From positions 1-64,000 of the forward strand of contig NZ_NBOE01000001.1 of the NCBI RefSeq assembly GCF_002104515.1: 64,000 bases of DNA. The letters run 5' to 3'. Positions 7,613 to 16,472 of this stretch are shown in pieces. The stretch's first letter is position 1. The number at the start of each line of letters is the position of its first letter. The translations under genes were made by a program, and so were the position numbers. The notes beneath the pieces are model-generated. The model saw nothing but the letters and a program-made list of their open reading frames with translations, was not told where the DNA came from and did not search any database. This DNA comes from Colwellia polaris (GTDB taxonomy: Bacteria > Pseudomonadota > Gammaproteobacteria > Enterobacterales > Alteromonadaceae).

Positions 7613-9175
7613 TTAGTCATATTGACGAGGTTTTAATTTCATTACCTTTTCAGTTATAGCCTCAACATTAAAACTGGCTGGATCTTGTCGGGGAGGGTAC
7701 TTAATAAACGTTTTTAAGAATTGCTGAGAGACCAATATTGATTGATACAGATAAGGTAAACGCTCAAACATCCATCGACTATAGGCACCTGCTTCAAGTT
7801 GTGCACGTTCGAAAGGATCTTGACGCAAATTAAAAATAAGTGGTAATCGGAGTTGAGTATATGGTTTATGCCATACGTCGACGCCAGTGGCTTCTTGTAT
7901 TGAGTACATGACTTTCCAATCACCCATGCGTATCGCTGAATATTCTCCGTCATCAGTAAAGTAGAAAAAGTTCTCTCTAGGTGAGGTAACTGATTTTCCA
8001 GACAGGTAATCAGTTAAGTCAAAACCATCTAAATGAACATTAAATTTGGTACCGTTAATCTGATGGCCATCTAGCAACTTATTTTTAATGTTAGGCTCGC
8101 CGGCAGCAGCAAGCAATGTAGGAAGCCAATCGTTGTGAGCGGCTAATTCATTAAATATAGAGCCTGGCTTAACCGTACTAGGCCAACGAACCATTGAAGG
8201 AACTCGAAAGCCTCCTTCCCATGTGGTGTTTTTCTCACCACGAAAGGGGATCATACCACCGTCAGGCCAAGTAAACATTTCTGCGCCATTATCAGTTGAG
8301 TATAAAACAATGGTATTACCAGCTATTTTTTTCTCATCTAAGAAGTCAAGTAATTGACCAACGTGACCATCGTGCTCTAACAAACCATCGCCATATAGCC
8401 CACCTCGTTTTGATAACCCCTGACTTTCTTCTTTCAAGTGAGTCCAAACATGCATACGGGTTGCCGTCCACCAGACAAAAAAGGGTTTGTCTTGTTTAAC
8501 GGCTTTGTCCATAAACTTAATCGCAGCTGCCGTTATTTCGTCGTCAACTGTTTCCATACGTTTTTTAGTTAGAGGGCCTGTATCTTCAATTTTTCCATCG
8601 GCATATGAATGGATAACACCTCGGGGGCCAAATAACTTCTTAACTTGTGGGTTTTTGGGATAATCAGCAAGTTCTGGTTCTTCCTCTGCATTTAAATGAT
8701 AAAGATTACCGAAAAATTCGTCGAAGCCATGCTCTGTTGGCAAAAACTCATCTTTATCGCCTAAATGATTTTTACCAAATTGACCCGTCATATAGCCCAG
8801 TGGTTTAAGGAGCTCGGCAATGGTAGGATCCTCTTTTCGAAGACCTTTATCTACACCTGGTAAGCCAACTTTGGTCAAGCCTGTACGCACGGGATGTTGA
8901 CCGGTAATAAAAGCTGAGCGCCCAGCAGTACATGAATTTTCACCATAATAGTCGGTGAACATGCCGCCTTCTTTTGCTATTCGGTCAATGTTAGGTGTTT
9001 TATAACCCATCATGCCGTGACTATAGGCACTGACATTAGACATGCCGATATCATCACCCCATAGTACCAATATATTTGGTTTGTCGGCGCCATAAACAGA
9101 TGAGGTTATAAGGAAGGTAAGTATTATTGCTGTTGATAAGCAGCATTTAAATACGCTTTTAGGTAAAATGTCCAT
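7613..9175 (-). CDS. Periplasmic sulfatase (arylsulfatase family)
   Basis: 520 residues with an N-terminal signal peptide (about 1-30, ending SSVYGA). The alkaline-phosphatase-fold start KPNILVLWGDDIG carries the metal aspartates D41/D42. The sulfatase signature is CTAGR, with Cys82 as the residue converted to formylglycine (motif C-x-A/P-x-R). TGQFGKNHLGD and YSTDNGAE are further family motifs. It should remove sulfate from an organic ester in the periplasm. No formylglycine-generating enzyme is encoded in the window, so maturation must rely on a gene elsewhere. Position in an operon with alcohol and aldehyde dehydrogenases suggests an alkyl- or sterol-type sulfate ester, giving a free alcohol, rather than a carbohydrate sulfate. 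Confidence 0.9.
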   Translation of the reverse strand: MDILPKSVFKCCLSTAIILTFLITSSVYGADKPNILVLWGDDIGMSNVSAYSHGMMGYKTPNIDRIAKEGGMFTDYYGENSCTAGRSAFITGQHPVRTGLTKVGLPGVDKGLRKEDPTIAELLKPLGYMTGQFGKNHLGDKDEFLPTEHGFDEFFGNLYHLNAEEEPELADYPKNPQVKKLFGPRGVIHSYADGKIEDTGPLTKKRMETVDDEITAAAIKFMDKAVKQDKPFFVWWTATRMHVWTHLKEESQGLSKRGGLYGDGLLEHDGHVGQLLDFLDEKKIAGNTIVLYSTDNGAEMFTWPDGGMIPFRGEKNTTWEGGFRVPSMVRWPSTVKPGSIFNELAAHNDWLPTLLAAAGEPNIKNKLLDGHQINGTKFNVHLDGFDLTDYLSGKSVTSPRENFFYFTDDGEYSAIRMGDWKVMYSIQEATGVDVWHKPYTQLRLPLIFNLRQDPFERAQLEAGAYSRWMFERLPYLYQSILVSQQFLKTFIKYPPRQDPASFNVEAITEKVMKLKPRQYD

Positions 9176-9262
9176 AGCGTCTCCATATTTAGGGTAAAAA
9201 GCTCAGCAAATTAATTGTACTGAGCTACAGGCATATTAAATTATGCGTTTATTTTAATTGGA

Positions 9263-10816
9263 TTAAACCTGACGATCCTGATCCTTCCAAAATGTTTCAC
9301 GCACTTCTCTTTTAAGCACTTTTCCAACGGGAGATAAGGGTATTTTATCCCAGAATATCACTTCTTTAGGTGCTTTTATGCTCCCTAAAGTTTCTTTACA
9401 TAGCACTCTTATTTTTTCCGGTTCAATGGTTTTGCCAGGTTTTAATTCAATGACTGCAGTAATTTGCTCACCCCATTTTTCATGTGGAGTACCAATTACC
9501 GTTGACACCATCACTTCGTCAATACCATTGATTAAATTTTCAATTTCGACCGGATAAACATTAAAACCACCTGATATAATCATGTCTTTTAGTCTATCAA
9601 CGATAGTGATAAAACCACGTTCGTCTTTAATTCCAACGTCAGTAGTATGGTGCCAGCCAAATTTAGAAACTTCTGCAGTAGCTTCTGGGTTATTGTAATA
9701 GCAGTTCATTACTGAACCACAGCGAACAACAATTTCACCTTTTTCACCAGAAGGTAAAATATTTCCTTGTGGATCCATTATCTCTATATGGGCATGCTTA
9801 GTTGCACGGCCTGCTGAACGCAATACATCCATGTTTAAACTGCCGTCTTCGTTAATGTAGTCTTTTGGACTTTTAACAATAACAGGGAAAAGATTTTCTG
9901 TTTGGCCATATACTTCGTACATTACAGGCCCAAACACTGCTGTTGCTTCTGAATAACGCTCAGGTGAGACAGGGGATGCGCCTATGACTATTGCCTTTAA
10001 AGAAGAAGTATCAATGTCTTTAATACGAGGGTGAGCTAACAGCCCATAAAGTGCCGCTGGCGGTAAAAATATGGATTGTATTTTATGAATATCAATCGCT
10101 TCTATTACACTGTCTGGAATAAAGCCTGGTAACATGCGTAAACAACCGCCGGCTGCAATACAGCCCAAACCAAACATGCCTGCCGCGTGTGTCATGGGAG
10201 CAACAACTAAGTTTGTGTCATTTTCATCAACGGGTAACGACAGCATAATGTTTGATATGAAACATTCAAAGTTTTTATGGTTATGTACAACCCCTTTAGA
10301 AGGGCCGGTAGTTCCACCTGTAGCCATAACAATAGCCATCGCCATAGGGTCAACTTTTTCTGAAACGTACTCATCTGCAGCATCTACAACTAAGTCGTCC
10401 ATAAAAGCTGATTCTTCAGTGCTCCTATCAAGGCATATAAAGTGTTTGATTGTCGGGCATTGTTGACGAACTTTAGCCACATTTTCATCTAAGCTGCTAT
10501 CAAATATTAAGCAGTCAATTTCAAAAAAATTAAATAGTTCGATGTTGGTTTCTATGGCATTACCGGCGTTTACTGGAAACCAAACTAAGTCAGCCCTGTT
10601 TGTGCCTAATACTGATAAAAAAGCTTTTGCTTTATTAGGGCTATACACTGCAACTTTTTGCCCAGCTAGTAAACCACATTTTGTTCGTAGTGTGTTTGCA
10701 ATTTTATGGACATAAGGCTTAGCCTCTTTATAGGTATAGCTGTCGTTGTCATCAATTAAGACAAGGTTATTAGGACAACGTGATGCTGCAGCATCAAAAT
10801 AGTCTGAAAATCTCAT
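9263..10816 (-). CDS. AMP-dependent acyl-CoA ligase (FadD-like)
   Basis: 517 residues of the ANL adenylate-forming family. The AMP-binding loop MATGGTTGPSKG is at about 165. YGQTEN is motif A5, and TTDVGIKDERGF plus IVDRLKDMIISGGFNVYP form the hinge and A8 region. SPVGKVLKRE near the end holds the catalytic lysine. It activates a carboxylic acid to its CoA thioester via an acyl-AMP. In the operon it follows the alcohol and aldehyde dehydrogenases, which would supply the acid, and precedes the sulfatase. It is 24 bases from the alcohol dehydrogenase gene. Chain specificity cannot be read from sequence; a medium-chain or isoprenoid/steroid side-chain acid is inferred from context. Confidence 0.88.
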   Translation of the reverse strand: MRFSDYFDAAASRCPNNLVLIDDNDSYTYKEAKPYVHKIANTLRTKCGLLAGQKVAVYSPNKAKAFLSVLGTNRADLVWFPVNAGNAIETNIELFNFFEIDCLIFDSSLDENVAKVRQQCPTIKHFICLDRSTEESAFMDDLVVDAADEYVSEKVDPMAMAIVMATGGTTGPSKGVVHNHKNFECFISNIMLSLPVDENDTNLVVAPMTHAAGMFGLGCIAAGGCLRMLPGFIPDSVIEAIDIHKIQSIFLPPAALYGLLAHPRIKDIDTSSLKAIVIGASPVSPERYSEATAVFGPVMYEVYGQTENLFPVIVKSPKDYINEDGSLNMDVLRSAGRATKHAHIEIMDPQGNILPSGEKGEIVVRCGSVMNCYYNNPEATAEVSKFGWHHTTDVGIKDERGFITIVDRLKDMIISGGFNVYPVEIENLINGIDEVMVSTVIGTPHEKWGEQITAVIELKPGKTIEPEKIRVLCKETLGSIKAPKEVIFWDKIPLSPVGKVLKREVRETFWKDQDRQV

Positions 10817-10840
10817 GGTAATTACTCCTCCACTTCTAGT

Positions 10841-12034
10841 TTATAGGGCTTTTCGTAGGATCATTTCTATTACAGGCTCAGGTACTGGATATAAAATATA
10901 GAGTACGTCGTGTTTTACACTGGCAATAGCTTCCTTTAGATTAATTTCGGTTACACCAAATCGTTTTAAAGAGCCATCGAAGTCACAGGCTCGTTGAATC
11001 CCTCTTATATGGGCTACTACTTTAGCGAGTGTTTGCTCTGCATTTAGTCCTTTGCTATCAAGTGACAGAGCATCTGCCATTCGCTGTGCATTAGGTAGGT
11101 AAAAATCCGCCAGCGTTTCAATTACAACGGGTAGCATTATTCCGTTAGCATCACCGTGTGGTATATGAAAAGTGGCACCTAAGGCATGAGAAAAGTTGTG
11201 TACAGGAAATGCGGAGAAAGCGTTAACCACTGCGTTACAAGCCATAGTACTTGCTTGTAGTAACTTTGACCGACAATCGACATTTGTTGGTTCTTTTGCC
11301 ACCTTGGGCATATTTTCATTTATGACTTTTGCTGCTGTTATGGCATGAGCATCTGAAAATAGGTTCGCTTTTGGTGATGCAATGCTTTCTATTGCATGAG
11401 TTAAAGCATCAAACGCAGTGGCAACGGTAATTGACTTAGGTAAGCCAAGGGTCAACTTAGCATCTAGTACTGCCATGTCAGCATCTAAATAGGGGGCTAG
11501 TACTAATGACTTTATATTAAGTACTTGGTTGTGGATTACCGCTCCGTTTGTTACTTCAGCACCTGTACCTGCAGTGGTTGGGATGGCAATGTGCGGGATC
11601 ATGCTCGGCTTTGCCTCTGGCCAAGTTTCCAATTTTAGGCCTAATTTTAAAATATCACAAATGTCAGTTAAGTGATGGTGTAAGCAATATTTTAACCCTT
11701 TAGCAGCATCTAAAACACTACCCCCACCTAATGCTAAAATACTATCGGCGGCTACAGAGCGAGCATAGGCAACTAAGTCGTTGATTGATTCTGAGCCAGC
11801 GTCGGGAGTGACTTTGGCATATACTCCCACTAATTGCATATCTGGCCCATTATTTAAAGTAAAGACGTCTTTCACTCGATTAACTAATCCAGCTTTTTCC
11901 AAGCCTTCATCGCTAACAAGTAATACTCTTTTTCCGCCTAACCCGCGAAATAGACTTGGCACTTTGATGATACTGTCTGCACCGCTATGAACAACGGTAC
12001 GCATGTTATAAGTAAAATATCCTGAAGTTGACAT
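10841..12034 (-). CDS. Iron-containing alcohol dehydrogenase (group III)
   Basis: 397 residues of the Fe-ADH family. The nucleotide-binding GGGSVLDAAKG and IPTTAGTGAEVTNGAVI are followed by metal-ligand segments around D186, ALTHAIES, HNFSHALG and HIPHGDANG (the last three give histidine ligands). It oxidises a primary alcohol to the aldehyde with NAD(P)+ in the cytoplasm. It lies 23 bases after the aldehyde dehydrogenase gene, so the two form an alcohol-to-acid module. This matches the need to process an alcohol released by the sulfatase. The reverse direction (aldehyde reduction) is possible for this family, but the oxidative neighbours argue against it. Confidence 0.88.
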   Translation of the reverse strand: MSTSGYFTYNMRTVVHSGADSIIKVPSLFRGLGGKRVLLVSDEGLEKAGLVNRVKDVFTLNNGPDMQLVGVYAKVTPDAGSESINDLVAYARSVAADSILALGGGSVLDAAKGLKYCLHHHLTDICDILKLGLKLETWPEAKPSMIPHIAIPTTAGTGAEVTNGAVIHNQVLNIKSLVLAPYLDADMAVLDAKLTLGLPKSITVATAFDALTHAIESIASPKANLFSDAHAITAAKVINENMPKVAKEPTNVDCRSKLLQASTMACNAVVNAFSAFPVHNFSHALGATFHIPHGDANGIMLPVVIETLADFYLPNAQRMADALSLDSKGLNAEQTLAKVVAHIRGIQRACDFDGSLKRFGVTEINLKEAIASVKHDVLYILYPVPEPVIEMILRKAL

Positions 12035-12057
12035 GATGAGTCTCTCTTATTTTATGA

Positions 12058-13593
12058 TTACTGTTGCGGTGAAGTATGTAGTAAAGACCACATCATTTTA
12101 TTACGTGGATCACGTTCAAGTGATACGCCAATCGTCTTGGTTTGCATAAAAGCTTGTAAGCCAGCGATACCAAATTCACGACCTATACCACTATTCTTGT
12201 AACCACCAAAAGGTGCATCTGAGCGCAGCATGTGCCAGTCGTTTATCCAGATTGATCCTGCTTGTAATTGCTTGGCAATTTTTTGAGCATGAACTAAATC
12301 ATCACTCCATACTCCTGCCGATAAGCCATATGAGGTTTCATTGGCAATTTCAATCGCCTGTTGTTCATCACTAAATTTAATTACACTAAGCACTGGGCCA
12401 AATATTTCTTGCTGAGCAATGTCCATATCATTTTTAACATCTGTGATTATGGTTGGTTGAACATAATACCCCCCCTCAAATCCCTTGGGCTTAATCGGCT
12501 CACCACCACAAACAAAAGTTAAACCTTGTTGCTTGGCTCCGTCAATATACCCCATGATGCGGTCGTATTGATTTTTATTGGCAATCGGGCCATAAGATGT
12601 TGCTGGATCTAACGGGTTACCTACCACTAAGGTGTCACATACTGCTGCAAGTTTTTCCATTAATTGATCATGAATGGCTTCGTGAACTAAAATGCGTGTA
12701 CCAGATTCACACGCTTGGCCTGAATTAAATAAGCCGCCAAAGGTTATACCATATGCTGCAAGGTCGAGATCTGCATCTTTCATAACTATTGCTGGGCCTT
12801 TGCCACCCAACTCCAAACCCACAAGTTTGCAACTTTCAGTAGCCATTTTTTGAATATGTTTGCCAACACAGGTAGAGCCAGTAAAAGATACTTTTCCAAC
12901 GTCTGGGTGAGTAGTAAGCGCTTCACCTACACTAGCACCGTCACCATTTACTACATTTAGAACACCTTTAGGTAAAACGTCTGACAGTAGTTGCACCAAA
13001 TGAGTTGTGCTTGCTGGTGTATATTCAGAAGGTTTAATTACAACGGTGTTTCCTGCGGCAAGGGCTGGTATTATTTTTGCTACAGCAATAAAAATAGGAA
13101 AGTTCCAAGGCGTAATTAATGCACAGACACCGATGGGTTCTTGCCAAACTTGTGCGTGGCCCGCTTCAGGTAGAGGCTTAGTGGGTAAATCAACTATATT
13201 ATTAGTCGTTTTTATTAAATCAGCATAGTAGCCGATTAAATCGATTACAATAGGGATGTCCATACCAGCTGCACGGCGGATGGTACCGCCAGAATCTCGT
13301 GATTCGATAAACATTAACTCTTCAGCATGAGCCCCAATCACCTGACCACATTTGAATAACAAGTCTCCACGGTCATTGTTACTCATTTCACGCCATGAAG
13401 GTTGATTAAATGCCCGCTTTGCTGCAGCTACTGCAGCATCGACATCACCCTTGTCCCCCATAGACATGGTTGCATAAACTTCACCATTTGCTGGGTTGAT
13501 TACGTCAATTGATTCAGGCGTATGCCCTAAATAATCTTGCCCATCGATAAAATGGCCATAATGGAGTTCTTGTTGTAAAGACATAGCTTCCAC
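12058..13593 (-). CDS. NAD(P)-dependent aldehyde dehydrogenase
   Basis: 511 residues of the ALDH superfamily. The visible motifs are TPWNFPIF, IKPSEYTP, the cofactor site SFTGSTCVGK, the general-base glutamate in LELGGKGP, and the catalytic cysteine in FNSGQACESGTR. The C-terminal segment includes EIFGPVLSVI and PFGGYKNSGIGREFG. It converts an aldehyde to the carboxylate. Adjacent to the Fe-ADH and acyl-CoA ligase, it supplies the middle step from alcohol to acid to CoA ester. It is similar in overall form to betaine- or phenylacetaldehyde-type ALDHs, but the operon implies a lipophilic aldehyde. A second ALDH, unrelated to this operon, occurs at 45531. Confidence 0.9.
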   Translation of the reverse strand: MEAMSLQQELHYGHFIDGQDYLGHTPESIDVINPANGEVYATMSMGDKGDVDAAVAAAKRAFNQPSWREMSNNDRGDLLFKCGQVIGAHAEELMFIESRDSGGTIRRAAGMDIPIVIDLIGYYADLIKTTNNIVDLPTKPLPEAGHAQVWQEPIGVCALITPWNFPIFIAVAKIIPALAAGNTVVIKPSEYTPASTTHLVQLLSDVLPKGVLNVVNGDGASVGEALTTHPDVGKVSFTGSTCVGKHIQKMATESCKLVGLELGGKGPAIVMKDADLDLAAYGITFGGLFNSGQACESGTRILVHEAIHDQLMEKLAAVCDTLVVGNPLDPATSYGPIANKNQYDRIMGYIDGAKQQGLTFVCGGEPIKPKGFEGGYYVQPTIITDVKNDMDIAQQEIFGPVLSVIKFSDEQQAIEIANETSYGLSAGVWSDDLVHAQKIAKQLQAGSIWINDWHMLRSDAPFGGYKNSGIGREFGIAGLQAFMQTKTIGVSLERDPRNKMMWSLLHTSPQQ

Positions 13594-13625
13594 CTCTGTT
13601 TTAGTAATTAATATTTGTATGTAAT

Positions 13626-14771
13626 TTAAACAACCGCCATAGCCTTAAGTTTAGCGTATTGTTCATCAGATAAGTTCAACTGAGCTAAAATCTGCTCTGT
13701 ATGTTCACCAAATTTTGGTATTTTCCCTACTTGTGATGGCGTCTTATTCAATTTCGGTGCTGGTGCAGGTTGAATTAAATCATTCTCGACGACAAAATTA
13801 TGTCGAGCCACATTATGTGGATGTTCAACCGCTTCTTTGAGCGACATTACTGGGGCATAACATGCATCAGTACCTTCAAAAATATTATTCCAATGCACTT
13901 GTGGTTGAGATTTAAAGTATTTCGTTAATTTGGTTATTGCTAAAGGCCATAATGATTTATCGTATTGCATTGAAAAATTAAGATCATCAGCAAATCCAGC
14001 AAGCGTAATAAATTCTTTGTAAAAATTAGGCTCTAGAGCCTGAACCGTTATATATTTATCATCAGCACATTGGTAGGTATTAGCCCAAGGAGAGGCACCA
14101 GTTAAAAAATCACCGCCACGTTGTTCTCCGACTAAGCCATTGGCATACAAACTGGTTAGTAAAGTCTGCATGTACACATTGCCATCGCAAATTGCAGCGT
14201 CTATCACTTGTCCTTCACCGGTGCTAAGTACATGAATATAGGCAGCTAGCATGCCCATGACTAAATGCAACGAACCGCCGCCAACATCACCAATAATAGT
14301 GGCAGGAGGGAATGGTTTATCGTTAGCAAAACCGCTGTAAGCTAATACACCAGAAATGGAGGCATAATTTATGTCGTGGCCTGCGGCTTGAGCTAAGGGG
14401 CCATGCTGTCCCCAACCAGTCATTCGACCATAGATCATTTTTTTATTACGTGCTAAACACACTTCTGGTCCCAAACCTAAGCGCTCTATTACGCCAGGAC
14501 GAAAACCTTCAATAAACATATCGGCTTGTTCAACGAGTGATAACACTAGTTGGATTGCTTCTGGTTGTTTTAAATCAAGAGCAATTGATTGTTTTCCTCG
14601 TTTAAAAAACTCTGTTTTGTTTGAGTTAAAAAGGCCAGCAGCATTTGGGTTATCGGTTTTACGTTCAATTAAAATCACTTCAGCACCCAAGTCTGCTAGC
14701 ATCATGCTAGCGATAGGTCCTGGACCTATGCCGGCTATTTCTATTACTTTAATACCTTGCAATGCACTCAT
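13626..14771 (-). CDS. CaiB/BaiF family protein, probable alpha-methylacyl-CoA racemase
   Basis: 381 residues of the class III CoA-transferase family. The sequence follows the alpha-methylacyl-CoA racemase subgroup closely: IAGIGPGPIASMMLADLGAE at the start, the RPGVIERLGLGPE and YGRMTGWGQHGPLA segments, AGHDINY with the catalytic histidine, and GDVGGGSLHL with the catalytic aspartate. Such racemases exchange 2R- and 2S-methylacyl-CoA so that the acyl-CoA dehydrogenase, specific for the S form, can act. This is known for pristanoyl-CoA and C27 bile-acid intermediates. Its presence is the main reason to infer a methyl-branched substrate. CoA transfer rather than racemisation remains possible for this fold. 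Confidence 0.82.
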   Translation of the reverse strand: MSALQGIKVIEIAGIGPGPIASMMLADLGAEVILIERKTDNPNAAGLFNSNKTEFFKRGKQSIALDLKQPEAIQLVLSLVEQADMFIEGFRPGVIERLGLGPEVCLARNKKMIYGRMTGWGQHGPLAQAAGHDINYASISGVLAYSGFANDKPFPPATIIGDVGGGSLHLVMGMLAAYIHVLSTGEGQVIDAAICDGNVYMQTLLTSLYANGLVGEQRGGDFLTGASPWANTYQCADDKYITVQALEPNFYKEFITLAGFADDLNFSMQYDKSLWPLAITKLTKYFKSQPQVHWNNIFEGTDACYAPVMSLKEAVEHPHNVARHNFVVENDLIQPAPAPKLNKTPSQVGKIPKFGEHTEQILAQLNLSDEQYAKLKAMAVV

Positions 14772-14840
14772 AATCTTTAACCTATTATTTTTTTAAAAGT
14801 CTGAAATTTACTTTTTTTAAATTCAGCTTAAACATTGCTA

Positions 14841-15617
14841 CTAATTACCAATAAATACAGGTTTGCGTTTTTCTGAAAATGCCGCTAACCCTTCTTGAAT
14901 GTCAGCAGATAAGAAATGTTCACGTAATTCGAGGAGTTCAGAATCTAGCGCTGATTGTCGAGTTTGATCCTGCGCTTGATTCGCTATTTTTTTCATACGT
15001 TGCAGCACTAATGGGCTTTTTTCTGCTAGGTCGTCACAAAGTTCTTGAACACGAGAGTACAGTTGCTCATGCTCTACAATTTCGTTAACCAGTCCGTATT
15101 GCTTCATGTCGCTTGCAGGTAATGATTTTCCGGTAAATAATAAATATTTAGCGACGTTGACAGGTACTAATTTAGGCAATATTGCCGCGCCACCAGCACC
15201 GGGGAATACACCAAAATTTGAGTGGGCGTCACCCAATGTTGCCTTGTTTGATGCAATGACAATGTCACAACACATAGTAAGTTCTAAACCGCCAGCCATG
15301 GTCATGCCGTTTATTGCGGCTATTACGGGTTTCGAGCAGTTGCGTAGGGCCCCAAAACTAGTACGGCATTGCATTAAAAAATCTTTTTCACCTGGCTCTG
15401 CTTTTTCAAGTACTTGCTTTAAATCAGCTCCTGCACAAAAAGCAGGGCAGTCGGTAGCTGCGAGTACTACAACGCGAATGTTATCGTCTTGTTCAAAATC
15501 GGTTAAAGCGATTGCTAATTCTTCCAAAATAGTGCGTGTGAGTGAGTTAAACGCCTTTGGTCGATTAAGTATTAACCAGCCTGCTTGACCTTTCTTTTCT
15601 ACTAATAATTCTGACAT
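14841..15617 (-). CDS. Enoyl-CoA hydratase/isomerase
   Basis: 258 residues of the crotonase family. NRPKAFNSLT, the oxyanion-hole segment AFCAGADLKQV, and IAAINGMTMAGGLELTMCCD lead into the catalytic region GDAHSNFGVFPGAGG. The second active-site position is in FGVFPGAG; the first glutamate lies in GGLELT. It would hydrate a 2-enoyl-CoA to a 3-hydroxyacyl-CoA in the beta-oxidation sequence of this operon. The SDR gene that would take the next step lies 12 bases away. Its start overlaps no other gene and has a purine-rich ribosome-binding site. Isomerase activity cannot be excluded. Confidence 0.87.
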   Translation of the reverse strand: MSELLVEKKGQAGWLILNRPKAFNSLTRTILEELAIALTDFEQDDNIRVVVLAATDCPAFCAGADLKQVLEKAEPGEKDFLMQCRTSFGALRNCSKPVIAAINGMTMAGGLELTMCCDIVIASNKATLGDAHSNFGVFPGAGGAAILPKLVPVNVAKYLLFTGKSLPASDMKQYGLVNEIVEHEQLYSRVQELCDDLAEKSPLVLQRMKKIANQAQDQTRQSALDSELLELREHFLSADIQEGLAAFSEKRKPVFIGN

Positions 15618-15629
15618 GTTGTTCTCCTC

Positions 15630-16406
15630 TTAGCGTGCCTGCATGACTGTTGCAGCATCAAGACGTAAACAACGACCATTTACATAGGCATTTTCCGCAA
15701 GATAAGCACATGTGTGGGCAAATTCTGCCATGTCACCCATACGTTGTGGGGCTTGGCACATAGCAGTGAGTGCGACTTGTACTTTCTCGTCTAGTGATTT
15801 AATCATAGGTGTGCCAAATAGGCCTGGAGCGATAGAATTGACGCGAATACCATACTTACCTAATTCACGAGCAGCGGGTATATTCATGCCATTTACTCCT
15901 GCTTTAGAACTAGAATAAGCTGATTGGCCAATTTGACCTTCAAAGGCAGCACCAGAAGAAATGTTGATAACAACACCTCGCTCACCTTTTTCATCGGGTT
16001 CGTTTTTCGCCATTTGCTCGGCACATTTTGCCATGACATTAAATACGCCATTAAGGTTTACGTTAAGTACCATGGCGTATTTTTTAAGGCTGCTTGCTTT
16101 GCCTTCCTTATCCAAAATTTTACATGGCAATGGCACACCTGCGGCGTTAATGTTTACATGGATAGCATCAAATTTAGCCACGATATCGGCAACGGCTGCA
16201 TCGATACTTTTTTCGCTGGTGACATCGGTTTGACAAAATATTGCATTATTTTCACCGAGCAATGTTATAACTTCGGCACCGGCTTCAGCGTTTAAATCTA
16301 ATAAAGCTACTTTCGCACCTTTTTCAGTCACCATATATTCTGCCGTTGCACGGCCTAAACCAGATGCACCACCTGTGATCACGACAACTTTATTTTGTAA
16401 ATTCAT
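15630..16406 (-). CDS. Short-chain dehydrogenase, 3-hydroxyacyl-CoA dehydrogenase type II-like
   Basis: 258-residue classical SDR: the NAD-binding TGGASGLGRAT at the N terminus, NINAAG (NNAG-type) motif, catalytic INISSGAAF...YSSSKAG (Ser, Tyr, Lys) and IAPGLFGTPM. The insert around PCKILDKEGKASSLKKYAMV and the overall pattern resemble HSD17B10 (type II 3-hydroxyacyl-CoA dehydrogenase). HSD17B10 oxidises 2-methyl-3-hydroxyacyl-CoA and some hydroxysteroids. In the operon it sits between the hydratase and the acyl-CoA dehydrogenase genes, so oxidation of the 3-hydroxy intermediate is the natural role. That family's known tolerance for 2-methyl branches agrees with the racemase next door. Confidence 0.87.
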   Translation of the reverse strand: MNLQNKVVVITGGASGLGRATAEYMVTEKGAKVALLDLNAEAGAEVITLLGENNAIFCQTDVTSEKSIDAAVADIVAKFDAIHVNINAAGVPLPCKILDKEGKASSLKKYAMVLNVNLNGVFNVMAKCAEQMAKNEPDEKGERGVVINISSGAAFEGQIGQSAYSSSKAGVNGMNIPAARELGKYGIRVNSIAPGLFGTPMIKSLDEKVQVALTAMCQAPQRMGDMAEFAHTCAYLAENAYVNGRCLRLDAATVMQAR

Positions 16407-16472
16407 TTATATATTCTCTTCGATATTTGTTAAAGTAAGAGTAAAACTCTAGCCTTTTTTAATGTTAATCAA

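Noticed and set aside
15106-15588. 160-residue plus-strand frame opposite the enoyl-CoA hydratase gene
   Set aside because: It is antisense to a clear crotonase-family gene and shows no family pattern. The same applies to the plus-strand frames at 16924-17517 and 10134-10466.
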